A stretch of DNA of 64,000 nt from Clavulina sp. PMI_390 (taxonomy: Eukaryota; Basidiomycota; Agaricomycetes; Cantharellales; Hydnaceae): positions 35,531 through 99,530 of the forward strand of contig WIDE01000065.1 in NCBI GenBank assembly GCA_015039315.1, in the 5' to 3' direction. The notes below the pieces were generated by a model. The model worked only from the letters and a program-made list of their open reading frames with translations, was not told the DNA's origin and made no database searches. Below are positions 34,875-47,781 of the stretch, one piece after another (position 1 is the stretch's first letter; each line of letters begins with the position of its first letter). A program made the position numbers and the translations under genes.

Positions 34875-35697
34875 TCCAGCCCCGGTCGAGCTGAGCCACA
34901 GAAGGTGTCTAAGCGGAGTAGGTCAAGGGACGGGCCCATAGTCGCGGTGGTTGTCACGCCAACCAGGTTCCCGCGCCCTTGCCGCCCGTCTTCCCTCTTG
35001 AGGCTGTCTTCAAATGAGTCACTCTGACAAGAAATATAATTTGTGACTGAAGGTAGGGTAGCCCAAGAGGGAAGGATTGACTGGAGATAAGGGGTAATGT
35101 TACGACAAAGTGGTACACTTGTCTAGTCACCTCCGAAGAGGCGGCTTGTCGAGAACAAATTGAGGCCCGGGCGATATAATATTGGAAGCGCAAGCTCGGG
35201 AGCGGGCCTGAGGGCTGTCGATCGGTGCGGCTCACAGCGCGCAACCGGGAAGACAGATTGGGTCGCCGTATTTGATCTGGCCGCAATTCCGCTTTGGCAA
35301 CGGGGTACAAAAGTTGAATTGAATAAGGACTGCGAGAAGTGATAAAACCCAGTGGCTGAATGACCCTATACATGAGTGGCCCCCCAAAATACGGAACTAA
35401 ACCAGCAATTAGACTGTAAACGAGCGATACGGCAAAATGAATGAGAGTCCGAAGTGACACGATGTGTGGATTGTCCAAAGGAGCGTGAGTTGTCCCCGAG
35501 AATGAATGTATGGCAAAGGGAGGAATATGATTTGCGCTGAAACGCGCGAAAGGGGCTGCAGCATTTGCGAGTCGTGAGGAGGCATACAGAGATAGGAACC
35601 ATTATCTCGACGCGTCGAGGCGAAGGGGGAAGTAGAGAGAAGGTGACTCAGGTGGAAGTAGGGAGGTAGGGAATCGTGCACTGCTGCGGGGTTGAAC
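34875..35697. other. Intergenic, no gene recognised
   Basis: Upstream region of the minus-strand transcription factor and downstream of the fatty acid hydroxylase. The minus-strand frame at 34954-35478 is low-quality and overlaps other frames; I see no gene. Confidence 0.5.
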
Positions 35698-37696
35698 CTA
35701 CCGCCCATCAAGATCGTTCCATGCAAAACGTTTGCAGCGCGACCAGTCCACGTCCTCACGTTTGACCTCAAGACGCTCGCGCTTCGTCCCAAACACGGTG
35801 TCCCAAATACGGGTCTGTTTGCCATAGTTGGACGAGGTACGCCACCCAAGCCGATGGTGCAAGTCACTAGATCAAGGACAGGATTAAGTGAGACGGAATT
35901 CAGAGAGAAAGATGAGGAACAGCAAACGTACTGGTCCTCAAGCACGAGCTCCATGTTGAACCAGTAAAGAATGGGACCAGTGATTGGTGGCGACCAGTAG
36001 ATGCGCGCGCCAAGATGCGAGCCGGCCTCAATATACAAGATATATACAGCAGACACCCACCACGCGTGGAAGCGGAGCGGATACGTCATCGTTGCAAGCC
36101 ATGGAATCACGAAGATATCACAGAAGTCTTGTTCGGGGTCTAAGATATCCGAACCATACGAGATGCAAAACCATCAGCACTCGCACTGGGAAATCCACGT
36201 GAAAGAGCAGAACCTACCAGCAAATATAGACAACAATGGTATAGGATGTTTGGCAAGATGATGAGTTTTATGGTACTTCCATAGCCACTTGACATCCGAA
36301 CCGATCCAAGCCGAAAAGGGGGGGGGGGGTTCCCAACACAGTATAGGGAAAAAGGAAGGTTTACCCGAGGATGGGTATCAAATCATGCGACGCCGGGTCG
36401 GATGCGAATAGTCGGGAAGTTTGTCATGACACAAAAGAAGCGAGAGATGTAATTAGCCGCAGAACTAAATGAGGGATAAACGGGACGTACGGGAACCTCG
36501 TGCATTGCGCGATGATAAATACTACAGCAGGACACGCAAGAAACGTGATTGTTTTTCGTTAGTTACACACGTGCTGCGGCGCGGGGGGACGATTCCCGCG
36601 ATCGAAAGGTGGAGAAGGGGAAAACGCTCACTAAAAGTAGAAGTCCAGGACACAGTGGAAGACAAAGATGTGAATTGGATCCCAAATCGAGAAGCTTGGG
36701 ATCTCAAACCGATCATATGCTAACAAGCCACCTACGAGGGCGCGCCCAGAAAGAGTCAACCCAAGGAAGATCTATCGTGCGCCCGCATGAGATAAGACGT
36801 AGGGAATAAAAGCTTAGTTAGTGCAAGGTGATTCAGGCACGGCAGAGCTGGCGAAAAAAGGGAAGTGGGGTGGAAAGCGGCTTGACATCTGGCGTGAAAG
36901 CTGATATATTGCGGCGGAAAATCCCCGCGCCATGTGAGGGCTCGACAGCCGTGGCGCCGGTGAAATGAGCTGCATCGCAGGCCTGATGAAGCAAACACGA
37001 AGGGATCCGAAGGAAAGATTGAAATGATGCCCTCGACGAAACACGGCACTCACCAGGGTGCCATTCAGCTTGGAGTCGGGAATCCCGTCTCTTGAGTGGC
37101 TCGCATCCAGAAAACCATGCTTGGCGGTAATAGCTTTGAAATGGAAGAGCATGACGAAGGAGAACAAGGTAGCAACTGTCGAGTAGAAAACAAAGGCGAA
37201 AGGAAGGGACCAGGAGAGGTTGAAGTAGGTCATGGAAATATATTGGATGACGACGGGGATGAGTGCTTTCGGGAGAACGAAGATATCTGAAACAGTCAAG
37301 TCATACGGTAAGCTATTTGGTCCTCACCGCAAGCACAGAGGAGAGAGTACAGGACGACGCACGTTGCGCAATGGCTGAGTGCACCGAGAGCTTTTCGCCT
37401 GGAGCTTGAGTCCCGCCATGAATATTGCTGTGATCAATGAGAAAATTCGCCAGCCATCCAAGCGAAGTGAAGGAGAAGTGTGTTTTCGATGGATCACGAT
37501 GCCAAGTGGATAACATATGCCGTTTTGGCGGGGGAGAGGGTTTGGTCTCGGAAGACGCAGATCCAGAAAGCCCTGGGGTGGATGAGGGGGCGAAGGTTGG
37601 CCGCGAAAAAGTGGACTTGCGACGAGCGATATGGTGCGTGGATTTCTCCAGTGAAGGGGAGGAGGAAGGAAGAGGGGAGGTCGAAGTAGCACCCAT
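35698..37696 (-). CDS. Fatty acid hydroxylase superfamily, di-iron membrane oxygenase
   Basis: An ER-membrane di-iron enzyme of the sterol-desaturase/fatty-acid-hydroxylase superfamily, which oxidises lipid acyl chains or sterols with O2. My start is the ATG at 37696 (MGATSTSPLP); the ATG at 37780 is not excluded. After an N-terminal region ending HSAIAQ, exons read HIFVLPKALIPVVIQYIS, SWSLPFAFVFYSTVATLFSF and KHGFLDASHSRDGIPDSK. The three histidine boxes are intact: HRAMHE (about 36497-36514), HKTHH (about 36258-36272) and HDLHHR, which is completed across an intron near 35868. Between them is RFHAWWVSAVYILYIEAGSH. It ends WNDLDGR. It does not match SUR2 well and belongs to a basidiomycete subfamily I cannot name. 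One intron holds a 12-base poly-C run. Confidence 0.82.
36318..36329. repeat. Homopolymer G12
   Basis: Twelve consecutive G on the plus strand, lying in an intron of the fatty acid hydroxylase, where it forms part of the pyrimidine-rich 3' region. Prone to length variation and sequencing error. Confidence 0.9.
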
Positions 37697-40050
37697 AGCG
37701 TATGAGATGAGGGTTGAGATGAATGGAAATTCCAAGGACAAATGGGGCAAAAAATGAAAGAAGAGCGAGGAAGCACTCAAGGAAAGCGTGGAGGAGACAG
37801 GAGTGGCGTGGCTTTAGCACTCGCAAACTGCGATTATCAGATTACGGCGCTGCAAGTAGATGGCCGTGATATAGCGTAGAAGGAGGGATCGCCTGGGGTC
37901 GAGGAGAATTCAGTTGGGGATGAAAACTGAATCAATGAGGGCGAAGTGAATGAGGAGACGAAGGGTAGTGCTTCGAATGGTGGGAGGAAGCTGTGGCGTG
38001 GTGGCGATCAAAATGATAGAAAAGAGTGAAAAGAAGGATAAGGGTCAGCACGAGAGCTTAGGGAGGAGAAGGGAAAAGCGGGGGATGCTCAACAAGACGA
38101 AACATAAATAGCATGGATGTGGAGGGGAACATTCTGAAACAGAAAGTGACGTCGCTCCTCCGGCTATCTGCGCACAAAGTTAGGAGACTGTGTGTCTCCG
38201 CCTGGTGGAAGTAGCTGGTGACAACAGACTGTTGCGTCCCGTCATGCTAAACACCTCCGAGTCCGCGCTGCATGGCCAGTTCAGCGTGGGAAACAGCCAT
38301 TTCACATTCTTGGATAATAGTTGACCACTGGATCCTGATTCACTGAACATGTTTCTCTACTTTGTCTGCTAGTCTATCCACTATTATGTCTTATCGAGCC
38401 AGTTCCCCTTGCCATCTACAGTGCTTCACCTTCCAGAAGGGGCTTGCGCCATAGTATTTTTCCACATCATTGTTCACAAGTGATCCGAGACAGCACGCGG
38501 AGACACGGAAAGTCCGAAGGCCGCATTGAAATTGAGTGCTGAATACCGATGATGCATAATGCTATGGAAGCACCTGTCATGAATTGACATTCAAGATCCT
38601 CACTGATCGTCCCTGATTTAGACTTGATTGGGGAGCTAAACGTTACTGGATTGTGAACCACGACTGCGCTTGTCATAAGCACATCTTTTGATATATCCCT
38701 GATGATTGCGTGAAACTGAAATCATGACATTGAGCGTGACTCCATTGTTTCAGGCTCATTGGAAAATTGTTTCAAGGAAAGCATTGCGGTATTGGCATCT
38801 AGCGGCACTGATCAACTCATCAGTATTGAAGACGACCTTAAGCTTAAGAACAATAGCCGGAATCCTCGGCGGCGACTGAATTGATCTCGGCAAGTCTGAC
38901 CTTCGACTTCTTTTGAGTCTACTGGACTGTATCGATCGCTAGGCGCGCAAATTACTAGTAAATTGCACTGTGTCGTGTTCACCTCGCAAGGTGCATGACG
39001 ATCCATGGTGCCTGACTGGCCGAGGCAGTGCATGGTCCACCTCCGATCCGCAGAAGCCTTCGCGTCCATAGAACCCTTTTGGACATCGGGCTTTTCCGGA
39101 GGTTGTATAGGGCCAGTGGTATTTTCTCACATACGCACCCTCATCCCCAAGAACTCACAAGAAGAGGAGCTTCAGCCTATTCAACTATTTCCCTTTGCTC
39201 TGCCACACCCTCATGATCTTAACGTCAAGCTCTTGTTTCGGAAATCGCCGTCATACTCACAGTCATCGGCACTCAGTGTTGAGTCCTCTCTCCGTACTTG
39301 AAGCATCATGAAGCAGTCTGAGCGTGAGGAAGATATGATGGTCTTCTTAGACATCCCACATGGTGAAGAGCATTGGGTACCCTTTTGGTCTGGACACATA
39401 GGGGACGCCCTCTTTAATACATAGAGATGATTGTAACATGGTTATCACTGTTAAATTGTGAACGAGAACGGGTGAATTTACTGGAGCTGGTCATCGTGCC
39501 CAGCCTTATTGCTACCGTTGTCTACTGCTCGGTCTGCAGTAGCTGATTGCCCGCCGATTAGGATCACTCAATATAGCTGTGGTATCTATCTCACATGAAG
39601 CGATCCCTGAATGGGCCCTCATGCCCCAATTAGGGCAGCACAATATCGACTGGTCTCCCGTGAGCCAGAGCGACATGTGTTGGGAGTCGGGGGTAAAATT
39701 GAGCTGGTGAGGGCGACTTGTGTGAAAGGCCAGCCCTCCTTCTCGGAAAAGTGTTAATGTAGGGCCCGTCGAAGAGAGTGACAATGGTTTGCAGGGCATG
39801 AGGAGACAAGTGGTATACGGGTGTCACAAGTGTGACTTGTGAGCGCTTATTCCCAGCTCCTATCACAAGCCCGACATTATGGAAGCTGAAAATGCTCTTA
39901 CGAGGGAGGCATTATGTGGTTGAGGTGTGACGATTCAGTTGTTGGCCTGGTTACTGTGACAGAAGTCCCATCGCCTCGCGTTCAATCGGCTTGCCTCCAT
40001 AATTCCTCCAACGGGGCATCGACAGACCTGTACGCTAATTAGGTGACGTT
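37697..40050. other. Long intergenic region, no gene recognised
   Basis: About 2.35 kb, the longest gene-free stretch in the window. It holds the promoter of the hydroxylase on the left and of transcription factor 3 on the right, so both neighbours point outwards. Frames up to about 100 codons occur (for example 38812-39301) but lack protein-like composition or plausible splicing. I recognise no transposon end, repeat array or RNA gene. Confidence 0.5.
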
Positions 40051-42180
40051 ATGCTTGTAAAGGGCGAGGCATGTCTTAATTGCCGCAGGCACAAAGTAGT
40101 ATGTCTTCATTTCCCAAGCACAGTGGCTTCCTGCTCAGCTACTTCTATGTGTTTCCACGCCTCCCTTGGGCCATTCATATCTCATGAATGCTATACGTGT
40201 TGTGATCTCCTCGTTCTTTTACAATCTTCTAGAAATGCGATGGCGTGAAACCTGCATGCTCTCGATGTCGTCGTACAAGCAAAGAATGCGCCTTTCCGAG
40301 CCAGACAGGTACTATCTCCAAACTCCTCCCAAGGACAGAACGGCTTGAACTTCGCGTCCTCAATCTGGAAATGAAAATCAGGAAATTGGCTGTTGCTTCG
40401 ACGCATGAACTAGGTCTCGCATCAGCCCGATTACGAGACCGAATCGGGCGCCTGGGAATTGTCGCCCAACTGGATCAACGACCAACCGACACGATCTGGG
40501 TCCCAATAGACACGCGTCTAGAAGATGAGGGCCTTGCACTGGGGGCACTATCATGGACAATGCCGGCGCTACAGGACAACAGCGAAGAAAGTGGCACGCC
40601 TGTCACTCAACGAGCTGTCGTTGAGCATATCCTGGACTCGTTTCAATGGACAACGGGGGACGATATACCGCTTTCAATGTCAAACTACCTGTATGTCCCA
40701 AGGCTGCTGGCACAGGTCCTTGTATTTAATCTAATGAATACCTCCATAGCATTAGTTTGTTCTTACCACACCGCACACAATTCCAATTCTTCATGGACGT
40801 ACCTTACTTTCTCCAATGTCTATCCCTTCCACCTTGCCATCCTGAGTCAATCCATCCATGCCTCAGGTATGCATGCTACCTTGGGGCATGCAGCGCTGTT
40901 GGCGGTCGTCTCGCGCAAATGGAGCCCTATTTTGTGGAACGTACGCGTTACTTCCTGGAACAGGCACTCATGTTCGCCGAACATATCACCCACTTCCTCT
41001 GGGCTAGCATGATATTTGGATCTTACTTTTCTCGGCAGCGGCGGTTACAAGAGAGCTATGCTGTCATTTCTTCAGCTGCAAGATTCTCACGAGCAGTGGG
41101 CTTCTGCGAAAAGGTGGATTCACAGAAGGAAAACGAGGCCCTTCCGAATGAACTTATACTAGCTCCTCCAAAGAGTGAGGCAGAAGCGCTCGACCGGCTT
41201 TGGTTGATCCACTCAGTATTTGTGACCGACCAGTTGTTAAGTCGACTGACAACACTTCCCGAAAGCTTTGTTTTTGACGAAAGGTGGGAGCCCACCGAAA
41301 CTTCGGACGACGGTCCCGACAAATACTCATGGATGGAGGTCTGTGGAGCGTCTGTTAGCAATGTTTCGGTTGTTCACTTATCACGTCTCACTATAGGTCC
41401 CAATGGCAAGAGATGAGGAATTACTCAAAGTGTGGCAATCAAACGTGCACTTGGAAGCCTGCATCATGCAGCTTTTCTATCGAGTGCAAAAGTTCTCCCT
41501 CTTAATATCATGTGAGCGTCTCCGCTAACCTCGCCCAATGAAGCTTATTCGGTTTGTTTACCGCTCCAGCCAACGGTCTAATTGGTCACAAGGAAGAGTA
41601 TAAATCCCTCTGCGCCCAGTTTCGCTTCCACGACGCCACTATTCCGATGCCCTCCAAGAAATTCACCCTTGACCTGCTACTCTCACGCGCAACACTCTAC
41701 GGGAGCGGCATGATCCTGTATAGCCTGCGGTCTCGTGAAGATCCCGACGCACGTCGTCACATGCTACGGTGTGCGCGGGCGCTCGTGGATATCTGTAAGC
41801 TGGTCCAAGCGCACAAGCGCCCATTGAACCGAGAGTTACCCCTACTTGCAATGGTAAGCGATTTCATTGCTTGACCGCACCCGCATGGGTTACTGACAAT
41901 ATACCAGATCCACATGATGAACGCTACGAGAATAATTGCTCAGGAAATACAAGGCTTTGAAGCAAGAGGGAACAATCGCGTATTAACCGAGCATTGCCGC
42001 TCAATCGAGTTGTTGCTAGCCTTTTTGGACGACATGAGTATAATATACCCAGCTTGGAGTGAGTATTTGGTTTGCGACGGTTGCTCTAATTTCACAATCT
42101 AACGTCACCTTTTGTTAGCGGATGCTTCCATAGTACTCAAGGATCCTCTCACTAGCGCTGCGAATGCGCTCGTCGCTTGA
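40051..42180 (+). CDS. Zn2Cys6 transcription factor, array member 3
   Basis: ATG at 40051 opens MLVKGEACLNCRRHKV; after an intron with acceptor CTTCTAG the cluster continues KCDGVKPACSRCRRTSKEC, fully canonical. The linker helix is LELRVLNLEMKIRKLAVAS. The domain between about 40757 and 41340 has LFLPHRTQFQFFMDVPYF, HPCLRYACYLGACSAVGGRL, EHITHFLWASMIFGSYFSRQ and EAEALDRLWLIHSVFVTDQL. Later exons: DEELLKVWQSNVHLEACIMQ, DLLLSRATLYGSGMILYSLR, IHMMNATRIIAQEIQGFEAR and a last exon SIVLKDPLTSAANALVA with TGA at 42178-42180. It is the first of three head-to-tail plus-strand members. Intact as far as followed; target genes unknown. Confidence 0.87.
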
Positions 42181-42776
42181 TCAAACCGAATCTCCCCGCC
42201 ATCCGCTATTGAGCACAACGCATGTGCTTCATTTCAGCATCCAATATATCTCTCTACAGCTATTATTTACATAATTTTTTCGTGAGCTCTCACTTGCCAA
42301 TGGCTGAACATTAGACCAGCGAGCTGAGCCCCACCGAATGAAGATTTCGGGAATGGAGTTCAGTTCGGCCGAGAGAGACAGTCGATTCAAGGTAAATTCG
42401 TATCCCAGAAGCTCGGTTCCACTCATGCAAGACCCTGTTGAGCGTCAAATTGCACTGTGTAATACTGCAATTTCGGGATCGTCAAAGCGCTCAGGCTCTG
42501 AACACCCAGTTTGGCAGAGAACTGAAAATCCTCCGAAAATCTTCCCTCCTTACCACGCTACCCGCCCTCACGACAGATCGAGTGTCTGGAGTATGAGCGC
42601 CCTAACATTGTGGAAACAGCTTTTATTAGGCCCTTACCAGCGGATTCTCTTCTGGTTGTGTCCATCGTGTCAATTTCACACTGTTGAGCGGTGACGGCCT
42701 CGGTTCGCCGCTCTCTGAAAGTGAACCACGAAAACTTTCTTGACCCATCCAGGAGAGTCGACGGGGACTAGTCGCA
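42181..42776. other. Intergenic spacer between array members 3 and 4
   Basis: About 600 bp between tandem regulators; presumably the promoter of member 4. No gene recognised. Confidence 0.5.
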
Positions 42777-44873
42777 ATGATTCTTAGGAAGGGGGATGCT
42801 TGTATTCAGTGCCGTGAGCATAAAGTGGTGCGTGCGCCGGTGCTATTTGCTCACGGATTCTCACATTGATGCCGAATTTACAACTCCGACCCCCGCACTT
42901 CTTCCACCATCAAATTCTTCGTTTTAGAAATGCAATGGCTTGAAGCCCATCTGTTCGCGATGTCATCGGCTTCGCAAAGAGTGCGCGTACCCTGCTGGCC
43001 GAGCCAGACGCCGTCCATTGGTGGAACTGCTGGAGGCTCGCGCACTACAACTGCAACTACAAGTCAACAAGGTTGCCCTTTCATCAAGTCACGACTTTTC
43101 GATAGCATCGGTTAGACTGGGAGAGCGCATCAGACTCCTTGGTGATATGAGTGGACAAATTCGGACTCCAGCTAACGCCGCCTGGCTTCCGATATATCCT
43201 GCTTTCGGGGATGAGGAGCGTGACACCATGCAAAGCCAAAAGAATGATGTTACGGGGAACGTCATAGAAAGATTCATTGCCGAGCGCCGCCTAGCCTCTT
43301 TTACGTGGACGACCGGGGAGGAGCTGCCAAGCTCAATGTCACAGTATCTGTAGGCTTCGAATTTCTAGAATTCTTCCTGATGTTCACCCCTGACATGTAC
43401 TTCTAGCATCCGTCTATTCCTACCGTATCGGTTACAACATTATTTCTTCATGGACGTCTCCCACTTTCTTCATTGCCTGGCGCTTCCTCTCGATCACCCT
43501 GAATCCATCCATCCTTGCTTGCGGCATGCTTGCCACCTAGCTGCATGTAATGTGATAGGTGGCCGTTTTGCTTTGCTCGAGCCTTATTTCATTGACCGCA
43601 CGCGATACTTCCTCCATCAATCTTTGATGTTTGTTGATCGTGTTCCCCACTTCCTCTGGGCAAGCCTACTTCTAGGCTACTGCTTAGCGAAAAAAAGGCG
43701 GCTAGAGGAAAGCTATGTCATTTTTACAGCTGCTTGTCAATTGGCGACGGCGTGTGGGCTTTATGAACACGCGGACCATCGAGCTCCACCAAGCACTCCC
43801 CTCCTTCCTCCTCCACGGAATCCAATAGAGGCGATGGATCGAATATGGCTCGTCCACTCGCTCTATCTCGGGGATCAAGCACTTTCTGCTATATCTGCAT
43901 TCCCTGGGAGCTTTGTAGTCGAACGGGTTTGGGAATCCACCTTGGGAGATTCTCCCAAAGAATTCTCATCGTACAAAGTCCGTTGAAACATTTTTGTAAC
44001 GCCAGTTCGTTTCGGTCAGCTCATGCTCCTCAGGTCCCAGTGATGACGGAGAACGAATCGTCAAATTTTTGGCAATCAGATGTGCATTCAAGAGTCTCCG
44101 TCATGCAAATCTTCCAAAAAGTACATAGATTCTCTCGTTCCGTTGCTGGTGGGTAGTGCTACTCATCTTTCATTGAGAAACTGCTGTATGGCATCTGATT
44201 TGCTTTGTCAGAAAATGGATACCGGGGACATGAAAAGGCCTATGCCTCGTTGAGAGATCAGATCGCGGCCCATGACGGGACTCTTTCGCCACCGTCTGAT
44301 TCGGATGCACCCCAGCGCACTGAAGGAGCCAGGGGTTTCAACCCCCACCTTCTTCTCAGTCGTGCGACGTTGTATGGAAGTGCATTGATTCTGCATAGTT
44401 CATCAGCCGGGGAACACCCTGAGGCCAGAAACCAGATGCTCAAGTATACACAAGAACTGGTGACAATTTTTCGAGAGCTTCAAGAACATCAGCGCCTTCA
44501 CAGTATCCAATCCTCCTTGGTCTCATTGGTGAGTGGGCGTGATTCGGATGACGGCCATAGCTACAAAACTGATTGTTCCTAATAACAGCTTCACGCGATG
44601 AACGCTTCTCGAATTATTGCCCGTGAGCTTCAGACTTCTCAGGCACAAGGCAACGCTAGGCTTTCAACGCAATATTGTTTATCTATTGAAGCACTATTGG
44701 ACTTCATGGATACTGTCACGATTATCTACTCGGCATGGAGTGAGCACTCGCTCTGTCCGCTTCTGAACTTTCCTAAATGACTTACGCTCTCATTTGCTCT
44801 AGCGGATGCTCCTCTTGCGCTCAAGGACACACTTATTTCTGCAACTAGTTGGTTGCAGATTCAGGATGGCTAG
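42777..44873 (+). CDS. Zn2Cys6 transcription factor, array member 4
   Basis: ATG at 42777 opens MILRKGDACIQCREHKV, joined after an intron to KCNGLKPICSRCHRLRKEC. The linker LLEARALQLQLQVNKVALSS matches the other members. The regulatory domain reads FMDVSHFLHCLALPLDHPES, HPCLRHACHLAACNVIGGRF, VPHFLWASLLLGYCLAKKRR and AMDRIWLVHSLYLGDQALS. Further exons contain WQSDVHSRVSVMQIFQKVHR, HLLLSRATLYGSALILHSS and LHAMNASRIIARELQTSQAQ. The final exon ALKDTLISATSWLQIQDG ends at the TAG 44871-44873. Its closest look-alike in layout is member 5. DNA targets unknown. Confidence 0.86.
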
Positions 44874-45407
44874 TTTGTGTGAGTATTTCTCTCGAGATGC
44901 ATCACTCCACTACAGACCAGCTGAAGTGCATATTTGACAAGGATAGAGCCTTCGGGTAAACCAACCAACATACCGCTCTAAAGTGGAAATGATTTTCCAA
45001 TAGTCTTATGACTCGAGCTGCATGAGCCCCATTGAGCCAGCGTGATCCCGCAAGCCCTTGGGCCCAAGGTGCCTGCAACATTTGTTGATTTACGATGTCG
45101 AAGTCTACAGAACTGTGTAGTCGCTCGCCTCGTTCTAGCTCGGCAGGGAGACTAGGCGTCCCACTTGCTGGCCCTCCATATCGATGGGGCATGATAAATC
45201 TTACCCTAGCATAGTCGTTACATCGTTTAGCGTTGGTTATGTGCCCATTACTTGATTTGGCCTAAAATGTCAGACATGTGAATCATATTCAGTGATGAAG
45301 GTGACGGTCAAATAACGCCGCGGCAACCCCCACGAACTGCAGGTCATCTGAGTTTTGTCAGCCCTGCAGTCAATTGGCCATCGACGTCGGCCCCAGCCAG
45401 CGAACCA
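44874..45407. other. Intergenic spacer between array members 4 and 5
   Basis: A 534-bp spacer. The minus-strand frame at 44902-45192 is not protein-like. Nothing else was seen. Confidence 0.5.
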
Positions 45408-47499
45408 ATGTACAGGGCCGCTTGTATTCAATGTCGCAGGCATAAAGTGGTATGAGTGGGCGATGACTAGTGCTTATTGCATCCAGAAATCTCACGTATC
45501 CTTCCTTCCACACCAACTTATTTCGTTTCACGTGGAGGCTTGTATATCTCTAGAAGTGCAGCACCTCAACACCAGCTTGTTCAAGATGTCAGCGTCTCCG
45601 CAAAGAATGCACTTATCCTCCTAATCCAGCGAGAGCTCGCCCACTCAAGGAAATGGATGTTTTACAAGCTCGTGTAATGGCGTTACAACTGGAAGTCAAC
45701 AAATTGATGCTGTTGTCAAAACATGACCTATTCATAGCATCAGCCAGGCTACGAGAACGCCTCGGCCGTCTAGGGACCCATCGAGCAACCCATCCTCAGT
45801 CAACAAACCCGGTCTACGTTCCCGTATACATCTGGAATGAGGGAGGCATACACTTGTGGGAGAAGGCCCTGAGTCGCGATCAATCCGATAGCTTTGTCGA
45901 GAAAGCGACTGTAGGGCATCTTATGAACTCCTTTCAGTGGTCTCCGGGAGAAGAGGTACCACTTCGCATGTCATGGTTTCTGTACGTCCGATAGCCTTTC
46001 ACCACCATCAACCTGCTAATTCGGAACGATTGAATGAAGTATAAGTTTATTTCTACCATATCGCCTACAGCACCATTTTTACATGGATGTTGCCTACTTT
46101 CTTCGATGCTTTGCCCTTCCCTCCTCTCACCCCGAATCCATCCATCCCTGTTTGTTACACGCATGCTATCTCGCTGCATGTAATCTTGTGGGAGGTCGAT
46201 GGGCAGCCTATGAGCCCTATTTCCTCGAGCGTAGCCGCTTCTTTCTCAATCAGGCGCTTATGCTCGCAGATCGTATACCCCACTTCCTTTGGGCCAGCAT
46301 TCTTCTCGGCTATTACTTTGGAAAAGCACGGCGGTTGGAGGAAAGTTTCGCCGTGGTCAGCGCTGCGAGCCGTTTGGCCGTAGCTTGTGGGTTCTGCACC
46401 AGTGGGGAGAATCCTCCGTTAGGTACCGTTGGACTGCTGTCTCCACCAACCAATAAGGCGGAAGCAATCGATCGGTTTTGGCTATTCCACGCAATATATA
46501 TGGGAGATCAAGCATTACCAGCTCTCTTTCCGTTCCCGGAAACTCTAGGCTGTGACAAGGAATCGGGCCTTGCCACAGGAGATGTTTCAAAGAACGATTC
46601 GTGGTTCAAGGTACGCTCCATTATGTGTGGGTAAATGCTATTTCATAACTTCTTCCCCTCCCAGATCCCGATGATAGAGGCGGAGGATCTATCGGGATTT
46701 TGGAAATCGGACGTGCATTTGAGAGCATCTGCCATGCACATCTTCCAGCGAGTGCACAAGTTCGCAATCTCCGTTATTGGTCCGTAGCCTGGTTATCTCC
46801 CGGCATGAACTGCACTCAAATTTACCACAGGGAATGGGTTCCCTAGCAATAATACCACTTACAATACCTTGAAAGCCGAGATTCAACATTTTGACGAGAG
46901 GGTGTTGCCAGTATCCAGCAAAAAGGTGTTAGAGTATCCTGAAGGGGCACCTCTGTTCAACCCGTACGTTCTTATCACCCACATTACGCTCCTCGGGAGT
47001 GGTTTGATTCTCTACAGTTTACGGGCAAGGGAGGATACGAGCGCGAGGAGCGAAATGGTCAGCTGCGCGGTGGCGATAGGGACGATTTGCCGAAGTCTTC
47101 AAAGGGACCAACAGCTCCACAGTATCCAATGCTCCCTATTCTCAATGGTAACTTTCCCTGCTTGCTATCCCATTCAACAGCCAGTGGAAGCAACTGATCC
47201 AATATGCTTAGCTTCACATGATGAACGCCGCTCGAATATTCGCTCAAGAGCTGCAAGGATCCAAAGCTCAGGAGAACGACCGGCTCTCAGCCAGCTACTG
47301 CTGTTCTCTTGAATGTTTGCTGGATACGATGGATGCTGTGACGCTCACATATACGGCATGGTGTAAGAATTTTTTTCGTCTCGGCTCACCAACCTTGGCT
47401 GTCGAACGCTCATGGGTTGATCTTTCCTCCCACCTAGCGGACACTCCAGCATCGCTCAAGAACCCACTTACAGCTGCTGTTGATGCAATGCTCGTCTGA
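45408..47499 (+). CDS. Zn2Cys6 transcription factor, array member 5
   Basis: ATG at 45408 gives a very short N-terminus, MYRAACIQCRRHKV, joined across an intron of roughly 120 nt to KCSTSTPACSRCQRLRKEC. The six cysteines are present, but the usual DG after the third cysteine is ST. The linker reads LQARVMALQLEVNKLMLLS. The domain has FYMDVAYFLRCFALPSSHPE, HPCLLHACYLAACNLVGGRW, IPHFLWASILLGYYFGKARR and KAEAIDRFWLFHAIYMGDQ. Later exons: FWKSDVHLRASAMHIFQRVH, YVLITHITLLGSGLILYSLR, LHMMNAARIFAQELQGSKAQ, and ASLKNPLTAAVDAMLV at the stop 47497-47499. It closely resembles member 6, which lies 10 kb away. Confidence 0.86.
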
Positions 47500-47781
47500 T
47501 ATCGTCTCAGCCCTAGGTAGAGCAGCAGTACATGTATATGGAACACTAGGTAGACAAGTCAAAGTCTTCAGCCGCCATTGTAAGGCAACAGCAACAGGGC
47601 CCTGGAGAATAAGTCGCAGATATTTCCTACTATTTTTCTCTCGTTATAAGGGGAAAATCAGATAATGCGAAACCCCAGATATGGATTGACTACGTAAGAG
47701 TGAGATACACCAAGATAAGGGCTGAGGGAAACGACAGCAGGTTCCACATGAAAGCAAGATACATACGCGTCCATGATGGCA

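Noticed and set aside
35409..36110. 233-codon minus-strand frame as an independent gene
   Set aside because: Only its beginning is real coding sequence (an exon of the fatty acid hydroxylase); the rest reads through an intron and past the true stop at 35698.
38812..39301. Opposing 60-100-codon frames in the long intergenic region
   Set aside because: Both strands are open only by chance; neither shows protein-like composition or splice sites that extend it.
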